From: Bullera alba
Lineage: Eukaryota > Basidiomycota > Tremellomycetes > Tremellales > Bulleraceae
Assembly (NCBI GenBank): GCA_001600095.1
Contig: BCIX01000003.1
Location: forward strand, 558,001-622,000
DNA: 64,000 nt
Direction: 5' to 3'
In this document: positions 46,264 to 55,754 of the stretch, one piece after another
How positions within the stretch are numbered: the stretch's first letter is position 1
How the letters are laid out: each line of letters begins with the position of its first letter
The notes under the pieces: model-generated
What the model was told of the DNA's origin: nothing
What the model saw: the letters and a program-made list of their open reading frames with translations, nothing else
Database searches by the model: none
Translations under genes and position numbers: made by a program

Positions 46264-49200
46264 TCACTTCTGCCACGCCTCAACCCTCTCTTGTCGAGCC
46301 GACACACCTCGACTTCCCACCTGGCCGTGAGAGGGGTTGTACTCCGGGTCCACGTCCTCCGGGTGCAGATTGTCCAGGAGTTGCAATATGAACTTGCTCT
46401 CAAAGCTCGAGTTTGTGAACACCGTGACAAGATGTTCCGACGTCGTCCTCAGGATGTTTGGTGCAAGGACCAAGGCTGTGGATCATATCAGCACTATGCG
46501 ACTTGTTGAACTCGATGAGCTCAGGACGGGGTGGACTCAGTACTCACCCAGATTCTGCGGCGTCATCTTTGTCGTGTTGACCACATCACCCCGCACAAAT
46601 AGCTGGAAGAAGCTAATGACAAATAAGAGCACTCTGCGATTGTACACCGGCAGCCGGGACACAAAGCCCAATGACTCTGAAGTCGACTTTGAAGCCGTCA
46701 ACGCGGCGTTGTACATGTCTGTCGGGATCACAGGCTCTTCCAGCTCTCTGAGCCACAGTTTGAACAAAGAAGCCACGACGTGCGGGTCGTCTATCCCTTT
46801 CTAAGGGGGTGTCAGCTGATGTCGTAAACAGGAAACCACAGTGACCAGCTGGGTCACATACCAGTTGATAATGCCCGCGATCGATCCTCGACTTCAACTC
46901 GGACACGGCATCCGCATCCCCCGGCACCCGAAAGATGCCCTCAGACGTCAAACCGCCAAGAGCCAGGATCCCATCGGCGAGGAAGGGTAGAATCACGGGC
47001 GCCTTGAGCGAGGGGTAAGAGCGGCTTTGAAGTGACATGATTCGGTCCAGCGACTCTCCGTATACTGAGGGGTAGAACGCCGCGTCCTGAGAACGGAGAA
47101 TCAGCTTGCTTGTTCTGCACCGAAGTTCCATTCTACAAAGCTGACCCACCGAGGCATGCTCGATCTCGCCAATGGTCAACGACCTCCCTCTTCCCCCTTT
47201 AGCCGACAAGATATCGAGCTTGTTCAGGCAGTCTACACAAGTGGTCAGCTGACGGCACGAGCGCAACGCACAAAAGCCAGCTTGACAGTACCCACACTTT
47301 GCCATCACCGTGATGCCATCAGTGCCCGCCTTCCCGTTCTTCTGCAGGAATGCCCTGACAAACGTCTCAAAGTTCTTCGTCGGGCCGAACGAGTGGACCA
47401 AGACGCAGAACAGCTGGAAACCAAGCACGAGGGCGTCACTGAGTTCTAGGATGAGCAAAGCAGCTGGAAAGAAGTGGAGGGCTTACTGTTCTGGATTCTT
47501 CGTCAATTGCTTGATGAGCTGACAGTAGATCTCGTCTCTCATATCCCCATTGGTGACTCCCAGCTGGATCATCCACCTGATCTCCTCCAGCACGAGCGTC
47601 TTCTCATCCTTCGCCCCGGGGGTAGCGCCGCCAGCGGCTCCGTGACTCCCATCGCTCACGTTGCTCGACTTCCCCTTCGCTCCTGCTGCGTTCTCGCCTT
47701 CGGCGATCTTGGCCAATCTCCCTCTTGAGGCATTATCCCCGGCACCGAGCTGTGGCAGGTTCTGAACGCTAGATGAGCCCAAGATCGGTTTCGCTCCCTC
47801 TACCATTCTGTCCCTCTCCCCCATGACATGCTGGATGACTTTGAACGTGGTGATGGCGTCCTTCTGCAGTGTCGTCTTGGGAAGTACTAGGATAGGCGAG
47901 GTGATTGGCTGTTTCTGCCATTCCATGATCCGTTCAATGGGCAGCTTCTTCTGTCGCAAGAGTCCGGTACGTTTCGTCGCGAAGTACTCAGAGGCAAAGT
48001 CGTCCTTCTGGAACGATTGTATTTGGGTGGAGATTGCGTTGGGTAGGAGGGGATGGAGACTGAGAGGTAAATGAAGTCAGCTTGTTTTTCTTAGCCATAG
48101 CTGCCAATGATGAGGGTACAACCGCAGTGTGGTCTCGCGCTGCGGATTGACAACCTGCAGCCGAAATTCATAGCCCGACTCACCCTGTACTCATCCGCTT
48201 GGTCTTCACCGGGCTGTCCACGTATATCGGCTCCAGGGGCTCTTCCTTCGAGACCGCCGAGCTGCCGGCTGGCATCGGTCTTGGTCCATCGTGGAGAGGG
48301 ATAACAGCGTTGGCAGACATTGTTCTTGTTCGATGGGAGATGCCACTCTCTACAGCTTCAGGTCAGCTAGATCAGACGTCGAACTCTGGGTGATAGCTCA
48401 CCATCGAACGTGTCGATCGAGGACTGGGTGAGAGCTCTAGCCTTCCCCTTTCTCGGGCTGCCCAAAGCTCCCTTGTTCTTACGCCTGTCCCACCATCCAG
48501 CAGTCCCAACAACTCCAGCTTGATCCACGCCTCCGCTCAGATCCCAGGTCGAGTCATTGTCCGATACTTCCTCGACAATACTCAGCGTCTTGCGCCCTTT
48601 TGCAGTGAGAAGTATCGTCGAGTCATCGGCAATCCGCCTATCTAGGCCTTCGGCGCTCAGATCAACTTGACCTCCGGTAGGCATAGCTTCGGGAAAGACC
48701 AGAGTGGGGGTGAGCAGAGGAGGCGAGTGTTGTCCTGCATTTGGACTGGTGGCAGAGTCGGTAGAAGCGGACCTCAGCTTTGTGTGAGACTGGTGTATAT
48801 TGTCGTTCTTTGCAGGACTAGGAGGGGCAGGGGGCTGACGAGGACGTCGAGGAGAAGCTGCGGTGTCGGGAGAGAGGAGGGTGGGACTGGTTGGAATCGA
48901 AGTGCGTGACTTGGGTTCAGGTCGTTTGGGCAGAGCAGTTCTCTTATTGAAAGAGCTGGATCAGCAGCGTGACATGAAAGCTGCAATTCACTCACTTGTA
49001 TGAGCCCAAGAGGAATCACGAAGGCTTCTCCACCTGGCCTTGTCCATTGCGTCTTCCCCGTCAAGGTGTCTAAGGCCGCATCAGCATGACTTACGACTAC
49101 CGCCGAGCACCCTCGCAACTCACTGTAGTAATAGCTTCGGTTGTTCCGCGAGGCATCTGCCAGTTCCCACCATTCACCATCTGCCGATCGGGGCACTATG

Positions 49201-49926
49201 AAGGCGCCAATGGGTGGCTCCCAGCTACAGTGGCCTAGCGTGCGAGTGAGCTTGGTCAAAATCGCCAGGTGGATTATGCAGAAGCTCACCTGAGGCTGGA
49301 CAGGCGAAGAAGACGTGCTGGGTCTGTCGATGGGATCGTCAGCTAGCAGCCTCGGACTGGAGAGTGGGGCCCAGCTGACTCACCACTGGATCGGCAATGG
49401 TGACCCAGAACTGCATACTCCAGCCCAAAGTCGGATCCTCGCATCTTGACAACGCCTCCCTCACGTCCATCCCCGGTGGCAGGATTTCCCTCGGATCTCT
49501 GGTCAAGCTTGCCGTCGACCTTCCTGGTGATGCTGCGGGCAAGTTGCTGGAGCCAGAGGAATTCGAGTTTGAGTTTGAATCTGGGATGAGCAGATTTTGG
49601 GATGGATGGTACGGGTAGCCGAAAGGTTGAGCCAACCCTCTGATCCTTGCCGGAGCCTCCCTTTCCGCGTCCTGCTTTGCCCAAGCGTCTCGCAAGGCCT
49701 GCTTCTCCTTGTTCCTTTCCGCCTGTACGTCGCTACTGCTCGAATTGCGGATGGGCGTGCTGGCGGCGCGAGATGGACCTGGTGGTGAACGCGTGATAAA
49801 CTCGTACGTCGGGGGCACTGGCAGGGTGTTTTGTCGTTGAGGGGTCGCCACGTGAACGGGAGTTGAAGGGTCGAGGGGTCGGATAGTCGTAGGGTCTGGA
49901 CGTGAGAGTGTAGTGGTGGACTGCAT
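46264..49926 (-). CDS. WW-MyTH4-RhoGAP protein (ARHGAP39/Vilse-like)
   Basis: Twelve exons (49926-49384, 49323-49290, 49234-49124, 49069-48996, 48942-48402, 48349-48184, 48059-47487, 47438-47296, 47232-47150, 47086-46862, 46800-46548, 46475-46264) close in phase and give 985 residues. Two WW domains lie at about 172-205 (MQFWVTIADP ... CSWEPP) and 215-242 (GEWWELAD ... YYYNTLTGKTQWTRP). A long disordered linker follows. MyTH4 spans about 490-740 (FQKDDFASEYFATKRTG, MRDEIYCQLIKQLTKNPE). RhoGAP spans about 760-960, with arginine finger Arg809 in SEGIFRVPG and MTPQNLALVLAPNI near the end. It should stimulate GTP hydrolysis by a Rho/Rac/Cdc42 GTPase, guided by proline-rich partners and microtubule or membrane binding. 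Domain order matches animal ARHGAP39/Vilse. Confidence 0.9.
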
Positions 49927-50671
49927 GTCTGACAGTACGAGTGGTCAGAATGGCGATGAGGGTATGAGATGCGAGGGAGTTGGGGGATCGGAGGTGTCAG
50001 GTCCAAGCGTCGCCTGGGGGTCAGAGCGATGGTGACCGGAACCGCGGGGGTGAAAAGTCCAGGCTGGGCCGACAGCGGTCAGGCGAGTCGATTCGGGCAA
50101 AAGTGCAGCAGCGTGATTCGATACGTGGTAGCCTCACATGCTCAGTGCAGGGCAGTTGAGATCTAGAAGCTAGAGGCATGCATGTGAGATGCAAGACGAG
50201 GTCTACACTGCTACAACATCAACCCAGACGCCAGAACCAAACAAGAGCCGGGGGCGGGTCACAGCTTTACGAAATTCAGCACGGCATTATTACCGGTTCG
50301 GGCAAGTTTACCTCGTTTCAACTCTGACACAAGGGTGGAAGCAAAAGGAGATCGAGAGGTTGAACCGTTGAAACCGGTCTGTGAGCTGTGAGTTTGGGCG
50401 TCGTGTTCGGCTCGAGGATGCCGATGGACAAGGAGGGTCATTGTCGGACAGCAATCTGACGACGCAAACGGCATGCTCTTCCCCACCTAGATTCGACGCA
50501 CGCATCGCGGGTGCGACTCCATTGTCCAAATGATACTCAAGTACGGGTCACTACGAACAGATGTGCGGTCTGGTTTCCCGCCGGTCGCCCGCCGGCCGCC
50601 TAACGAACAGGGCCTGTAGGAGAGGAACCACGAGCACATGACCCTTCTTTGCTGTTTTCTCTACAGAGATG
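49927..50671. other. Spacer and presumed promoter of the RhoGAP gene
   Basis: About 745 bp. The right end approaches the first RNA-like unit. No gene is visible; short frames lack codon or splice support. Confidence 0.4.
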
Positions 50672-50751
50672 TAGCTCAGCGGTAGTGTCATACTGCGATC
50701 CTTCGGCTGAGCAGGTTGAAAGCCTTCCTCAGCGTCGCGATCATCCTTTTT
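50672..50751 (+). ncRNA. Pol III-like unit 0 of a ten-unit array (tRNA-like)
   Basis: It has an A-box-like TAGCTCAGCGG (50672-50682) and a B-box-like GGTTGAAAGCC (50714-50724) with tRNA-like spacing of 42 bp, followed by CGCGATCATCC and a five-T terminator (50747-50751). The arms do not fold as a full tRNA: the acceptor and T stems do not pair, so it is not called a tRNA. It has the most canonical promoter of the array and may be its ancestral or degenerate tRNA-like form. Confidence 0.4.
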
Positions 50752-51142
50752 GCGCGGATGCTTTGAGGAAGTACAATGCTCTTTGGACTGCATACTCAGC
50801 TCGCCGGGCATAGGGAGTCTGAAGAGAGTCGTCCCTTTTGGCCACTACATGTCTTCGACAACGTTTGCCGGGATGTCTGTTTCTTGCAATGGCTTGAGTT
50901 AATGGCATTGGCCAGCCCTAGCCACTTAGTTGACAACTGGCTGAGTCGCCGACGATGTGTCATATGAGTTCTCGCAGACCGCAGTTTGTTCAGATTTCAC
51001 CCAATACGGAGAGATGTGCAGTCAGCTTTCCCGCAGTCCCTGGCCTGGGGACATCCTCTGTCACTCGAAGTAAATACTGCTGCCTCGTGTGCTACACGAC
51101 ATGTCACATTCCCGTTGATCTCGGGGTACGTGAACCGTGGTG

Positions 51143-51340
51143 TACATAATCGTCATTCCATCAACATTGTGTATCGGTGGCGTAGCACAACGGTTATGTA
51201 GCAGTGTTATGGCTCTACCTGCCTATGCATTGCCTCACAATCCTTAGGCTGGGCCGCCCTCGCTATCTGCAAAGTTACCTATCGTATCGGGTCTGTTTGA
51301 CGTAGTCGAGCCTTCTCAACTTAGCGCGATCAGTCTTTTT
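51143..51340 (+). ncRNA. Pol III-like unit 1
   Basis: TATA-like TACATAAT (51143-51150), A-box-like TGGCGTAGCACAACGG (51178-51193), then GCGCGATCAGTC and five T (51336-51340). The span from A box to T-run is about 160 bp. There is no open reading frame of note. Confidence 0.4.
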
Positions 51341-51590
51341 GGGCCGGCATTCTCGAAGATTCACGATGAGCTCTCATGACTTACAGTATGCAAACGACCA
51401 CCGCAGAGTAGCTTGACGCTGCCGGAGTAAGCGGTCTGTGCGCAGGTGATCCAGCCTCGGGCATCGGGCAAGACCGATTCCAGGATCCAATTCCAGACCG
51501 CATCAGATCGGTCTAGCCTCCCGATCTCCTGAGCCCAACCTGATTCCCTCACGTCATTCGATAAGGCTGCGTGTCGTTATATAAAGCACT

Positions 51591-51624
51591 GTTGCGGTAG
51601 CGGGGGGCTTCCTGCTACCGCAAC
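51591..51624. repeat. Perfect 11-bp inverted repeat with 12-base loop
   Basis: GTTGCGGTAGC (51591-51601) and GCTACCGCAAC (51614-51624) can form a strong hairpin with a G-rich loop. It lies between a TATATAAA and the A-box-like motif of unit 2, so it could be part of an RNA or a protein-binding site. Confidence 0.85.
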
Positions 51625-51862
51625 AAGCACGTTACGCCTCCTACCCCCGTGTCCCACAGTAGCGGTCGCGTAGCGTAGTGGGTATTCCGTACCAATCCCA
51701 CGGATTGCAGGCTCAGTCGCTCATATGAGCAAGCAGAGTTTACTCCATGAGCTCGCCAGTAAGTCAAAGCTTGCATCACGGTTGTACCAATAGTTCAGGA
51801 TCATACATCCTTTCGACCTTTGTTCAAAACTCCAGTCAAGGCCACTTTCTGTTCGTTCGGCC

Positions 51863-51886
51863 GTCAGTCAGTCAGTCAGTCAGTCA
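51863..51886. repeat. (GTCA)6 microsatellite
   Basis: Six perfect copies of GTCA lie within unit 2, just before its T-run region. Confidence 0.95.
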
Positions 51887-52015
51887 AGGGCTTGCAATCC
51901 TACCCGATCAGGGACACTCTTTTTCCCTCTCAGAGGTGGATACACTGCCTCAAGAAGGTAGATTCGAAGACGAAAGGATCATCCTCGTCCGTATATGCCT
52001 AAACTCGATGGATTC

Positions 52016-52200
52016 TTATAGCCGTTTTGCTCAAACTCCGCTATGGACGCTCTACGGGACGGTCGCGTAGTACAACGGTTAACGCCCCAGGATCCGGGGG
52101 CTGAACATCCCTCAGACTTGCACCAGCAGTGCTGGACAGCACGACATGTATGATGCATACGGCGCGATCAATCCCGCTGCAATGATCTCCTACCCTTTTT
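52016..52200 (+). ncRNA. Pol III-like unit 3
   Basis: A-box-like TCGCGTAGTACAACGG (52063-52078) followed directly by TTAACGCCCC, a very tRNA-like D-arm start. A CCCC/GGGG stem with a seven-base loop follows where an anticodon arm would be, but the loop lacks the usual pyrimidine-U start. ATGATCTCCTACCC and five T (52196-52200) close the unit. TTATAG sits 42-47 bp upstream of the A box. Confidence 0.4.
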
Positions 52201-52287
52201 GTCTCCACACAGGCTATCTATCCCGCCTCGTGTTTTCCACGACATGCCTTCGGACCTCGGACGTCAGTTGAAGGTGGCAGTAGCTCA

Positions 52288-52697
52288 TATACACAGCTTG
52301 TGTGTGGACGCTATCGATAGCGTAGCACAGTGGAACGATAGACGTCTTGTCAATCCCCATCCGTGTTAACAGTAGACACACTACTGTCTGATGTCAGATC
52401 TGACATACAGGGCATGACGTGCAGGACGCCGCCAAGCGGTGTCCCGGGGCAGTAATCAGTACTGTCCCATGTGCCAGGGCGATGCGTCGCCCATTGGACA
52501 TCGGCCAAGTTCTGTCCGGCGCACGAACAGGTCGAACATCGACTGTTCAGCACACATGGAAAGTATGCTTAGCATGCTGTTCCGTCAACCCTCCTCCCCT
52601 GAGGGGGAGAATCCTCGAAGTATTCGGGGAACTTCGAATATCGAAGTCACTCACAAGCATCGTGAGACAACACGGATCGCTATCATCTGTGCTTTTT
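52288..52697 (+). ncRNA. Pol III-like unit 4
   Basis: TATA-like TATACA (52288), A-box-like TAGCGTAGCACAGTGG (52318-52333), B-box-like TGTCAATCCCC about 30 bp later, right motif CGCTATCATC (52678-52687) and five T (52693-52697). Internal hairpins include GGGCGA/TCGCCC (52477-52492) and CTCCCC/GGGGAG (52594-52609). Confidence 0.45.
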
Positions 52698-52994
52698 GCA
52701 TGCGGTGATGTCCTTGACTTCTTAGTCTTCGGCGATCTGGATGCCGACTCGCTACTGTCTAGCCTCAATATCGAAGCGCGATCGCAGTTCGAGACTTACT
52801 TCGCATTCGACTTGACCCTGGCCAATCCTGACTAGTACTAGGCCCGATTCCTGGCGCCTTGACTGTAACTAGTCAAGTCTTATCGTCCTTCCAGCCCAAT
52901 GGGCTCGTTGTATGCACTCATATGCGCCCCCTTGACCTCATCAACCAGCATGGCGGACATGAAATTTGAAACCTGAAACGCCAACTGACGGCGA

Positions 52995-53584
52995 CATATC
53001 GACCAAGATCACCTTCGCCGAATAGATAGCGTAGCACAGCGGGACGATAGGTGTTGAGAGACACTGATCCACTCCCTTCCATGCGACGCCGAAAGTTGAA
53101 AGACTTTCCCGTCAGGCCTGCACGGCGCCGCTGGTGTGATGCCTGCGGCGCCAGCAGTGCGTTCGGAACAAGCGTAGGGTTGGCAGGGGTAAAACCCTCT
53201 ATCTACCCTTTCCGTTTCGAGTATGCTGTGGCACCTACAGACCTCACGACCGCAAGGCGTGAGGATACTGCTCTGCTTGTGACACTCATTGTGGTCCTCC
53301 GTGATCGTTCTGGTCATTCGTGATCGGATGAGGAAGTAGTGCATAAGAACAACTAGTGCTACTCGAGGCAACTCGTCACCGACAGCGCGTTACATTACGA
53401 TGAACGCATCCCTGTCAATCATACAAAGCACTTATGGGCAATTGCGAGGTGAAAAAGCACTCACAATTGTTCGGTCAGACTACCTTGCCAGCCTAGGACA
53501 CCCGAAGCCGGGGGGTTTCCTCCAATTCTTCGTCAAGAAGATCGTGTGTGAACCATCAGCATGGATCGTTATCATTATCTTTTT
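52995..53584 (+). ncRNA. Pol III-like unit 5
   Basis: TATA-like CATATC (52995), A-box-like TAGCGTAGCACAGCGG (53027-53042), right motif CGTTATCATT (53567-53576) and five T (53580-53584). It is the longest unit. Hairpins GGCGCCGC/GCGGCGCC (53124-53152) and CCTCACG/CGTGAGG (53242-53264) are perfect. Confidence 0.45.
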
Positions 53585-53798
53585 ACATGGTGAGGTGAAG
53601 CAGAGCGCTAGCAGCCAGGTGGCTTTGAGTCAGCGTACTACATTATGTACTGAGTGCGTGCTGCCCCATGCCCGCGAGCAATGCATGTATGCTTGTATCC
53701 GATCTGTGCGCCATGCATTCCCACCACATGATCGACTAAGACTCGTCGATGTGAAACCAAACATGAAACACCGCCAATAGTCCCACTGTGACTGACGG

Positions 53799-54199
53799 CA
53801 TAGATCGACGACGATCATCTCGTCCCATTAGGTAGCGTAGCACAACGGGACGAAAGACGTCCGTCCAATCTCAACCATGCGGGGCAGGTGAGATTCTCCC
53901 TACGGAGGCCTCGCCCTACCCAAACCCAAGCGAGTAGTTCCGGCATCTTCGTCCAACGGGAAAGTCTGAGCAGGTCCGAGTGATCACCGGACCTCGACGA
54001 CTGGATCGTTTCGTGTATGAGAGTGCGCAAAGGACTACCGCCTGGTCATCCGAACCAGGGTGACCTGGCCTCGGGTAACTCCGGGGTCATAATGAATCGT
54101 CCTTCACATACAGAGGGATGGTCGACCTCGAGTAACTTCGGGGTCCTAAACAACCGATCGATCACAAACTCAGCAAATGGAACGCTACCATGTCTTTTT
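53799..54199 (+). ncRNA. Pol III-like unit 6
   Basis: TATA-like CATAGAT (53799), A-box-like TAGCGTAGCACAACGG (53833-53848), right motif CGCTACCATG (54183-54192) and five T (54195-54199). A GTCCAATC B-box-like block lies about 31 bp after the A box. Confidence 0.45.
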
Positions 54200-54392
54200 G
54201 GCGACAGCCATGAACGTTGGCAACTGGCCGAATGCGAAGATGGGCCTCGCTCCAGCCAGAGCATCATAAGCACATCGTCTGACATTGATCACGACGAGCT
54301 ACCGAGCTCAGCGATTCACTGTATGCACTGTTTCCATGCAGAACCGCAGCGGATCGTGGTGATACACTGTGTGGAAGTGATGCCGAAGAAGG

Positions 54393-54701
54393 TATAAGTT
54401 ATGCAGAACAGCGATCGATTCCTGTTAGGTAGCGTAGCACAACGGAGAATGACGTCCAATCAATCTGTGCCTTTGGTACGGTGATCTTGCTGGGTGCTGG
54501 CCGCAAGCCAGTGCTCGACAATGAATGCCGTCCCGTCTTCAAGGGAGTGCCTCCGATCTGCCTCGTGCATGGAGCAGTGATGTAACTAGCTAGTACTCGC
54601 TGTTCCGGCTCACGAGAATTATTGAGGAGGAATGCTTGGATAAGCCCGGCCTCGAAAGAGGTTTCCAAGGCGAGGACCGCTATCATCGAAACACCCTTTT
54701 T
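54393..54701 (+). ncRNA. Pol III-like unit 7
   Basis: TATA-like TATAAG (54393), A-box-like TAGCGTAGCACAACGG (54430-54445), right motif CGCTATCATC (54678-54687) and five T (54697-54701). A CTGGC-CGCAA-GCCAG hairpin lies near 54497-54511. Confidence 0.45.
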
Positions 54702-54800
54702 GTGAGCAAGTACACTCATCAGCATCCCCAGTGCTCGATATCTACAATTCCGGTGGAGACCGGTATCTGTTTGCTCTCATTCGGATGGACTTGGACTGGA

Positions 54801-55113
54801 TATATACCGAGATCGTCCCACTTGACTAGGTAGCGTAGCACAGCGGGAATATTCATTGTTCAATCCACTCACGTGCCGTGCGTTGGAAGACCTGCTACCT
54901 GCTTCGGCGTGGCATCCTTCTGCCAGTTCACGAATGGCACATGGCGTTGTTGCTGTGCCGATCAGCATTCGAGGTGTCTCTCATGAGACATCTCGAGGGC
55001 CACGGAGACAGAGTCTGGGCTTCGCTCCGTGGTCTCGGTCCTTCTCGGTTCAGGGGGTTACGGGCTCCCTCTGTCGAAATTGAAGCCATAGGCGATCGCT
55101 ATCATCACTTTTT
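54801..55113 (+). ncRNA. Pol III-like unit 8
   Basis: TATATA (54801), A-box-like TAGCGTAGCACAGCGG (54831-54846), B-box-like TGTTCAATCC (54857-54866), right motif CGCTATCATC (55097-55106) and five T (55109-55113). A 10-bp stem GAGGTGTCTC/GAGACATCTC (one G-U pair, 54971-54994) and an 8-bp stem CCACGGAG/CTCCGTGG (55000-55032) lie inside. It is the best-formed unit. Confidence 0.5.
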
Positions 55114-55273
55114 GGTCCATTGTCCTCGGTCCCTGATGAGACTGGCCGCATGATAACCGTACTGACTGGTATTTGTTTCAGATCTTCGATACGACTTACT
55201 ACTGAGGTACTGTGCGAAGGACGGTGTCAAGAATCATGGCCCTAGCCTATAGGTCACGGCCCAGTTTCCACGG

Positions 55274-55503
55274 ATAGATAACCGCCAAACAGTCCTTCGA
55301 GATTAGGTAGCGTAGCACAACGGAGTAGACAGTGTTCAATCCTATTTACATAGATGTCTTGTTAGCCATACTTGACATCAGCCCGGTTACAAAGGTTCGC
55401 TGCTTTGACAGCATTCGATCTGCCCTGCAGCGGGCAGGTCGAGGGTCACGGTCTGTAGTGGACCGTGATTCCAAACCAGGACGGGACGTTATCATGCCCT
55501 TTC
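55274..55503 (+). ncRNA. Pol III-like unit 9
   Basis: TATA-like ATAGATAA (55274), A-box-like TAGCGTAGCACAACGG (55308-55323), B-box-like TGTTCAATCC (55333-55342), right motif CGTTATCATG (55487-55496). The T-run is broken (CCCTTTCTGC), so termination may be weak. A nine-pair hairpin GTCACGGTC/GACCGTGAT (one G-U) lies at 55445-55469. Confidence 0.4.
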
Positions 55504-55754
55504 TGCTCGACATGCAGTGTGACCCAGTCGGTCTCAGCTTGGACGGCCGATATGAGGGGTCGGACGTCTTAGATTGATGGTACAGACGCTAAGTGCATGA
55601 GGTATATTATACTGGGATGGATATGTACAAGGTCTACAAGCTAAGTGGGTACAATCCGTATGCGTTCTAACGCGATGACAAGGTGTAAACATGATAAGTG
55701 TGATGTAGATGTGGTGTCTCGATATATCCTCCCGTTTTCTCCTACTATCGGGCG

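Larger units (their letters stand above)
51577..51924 (+). ncRNA. Pol III-like unit 2
   Basis: A-box-like TCGCGTAGCGTAGTGG (51666-51681) and CCGATCAGGGACACTC then five T (51920-51924). A TATATAAA lies at 51577, further upstream (89 bp) than in other units, with a perfect 11-bp hairpin between it and the A box. This is the most diverged left motif of the array. Confidence 0.35.

Noticed and set aside
50660..50730. A functional tRNA gene
   Set aside because: A and B boxes are present, but the acceptor and T stems do not pair and no anticodon loop of normal form can be drawn.
53400..53780. 126-codon plus-strand frame inside unit 5
   Set aside because: It overlaps the conserved right motif and T-run, has no gene-like composition and no counterpart in other units.
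50672..55503. CRISPR-like array
   Set aside because: Repeat spacing is irregular (255-806 bp), units are long and diverged, and the genome is eukaryotic.
50672..55503. Tandem satellite or SINE cluster
   Set aside because: Only the ends are conserved; the middles do not align and the A-to-B spacing differs between units. A very old SINE-like origin cannot be fully excluded.
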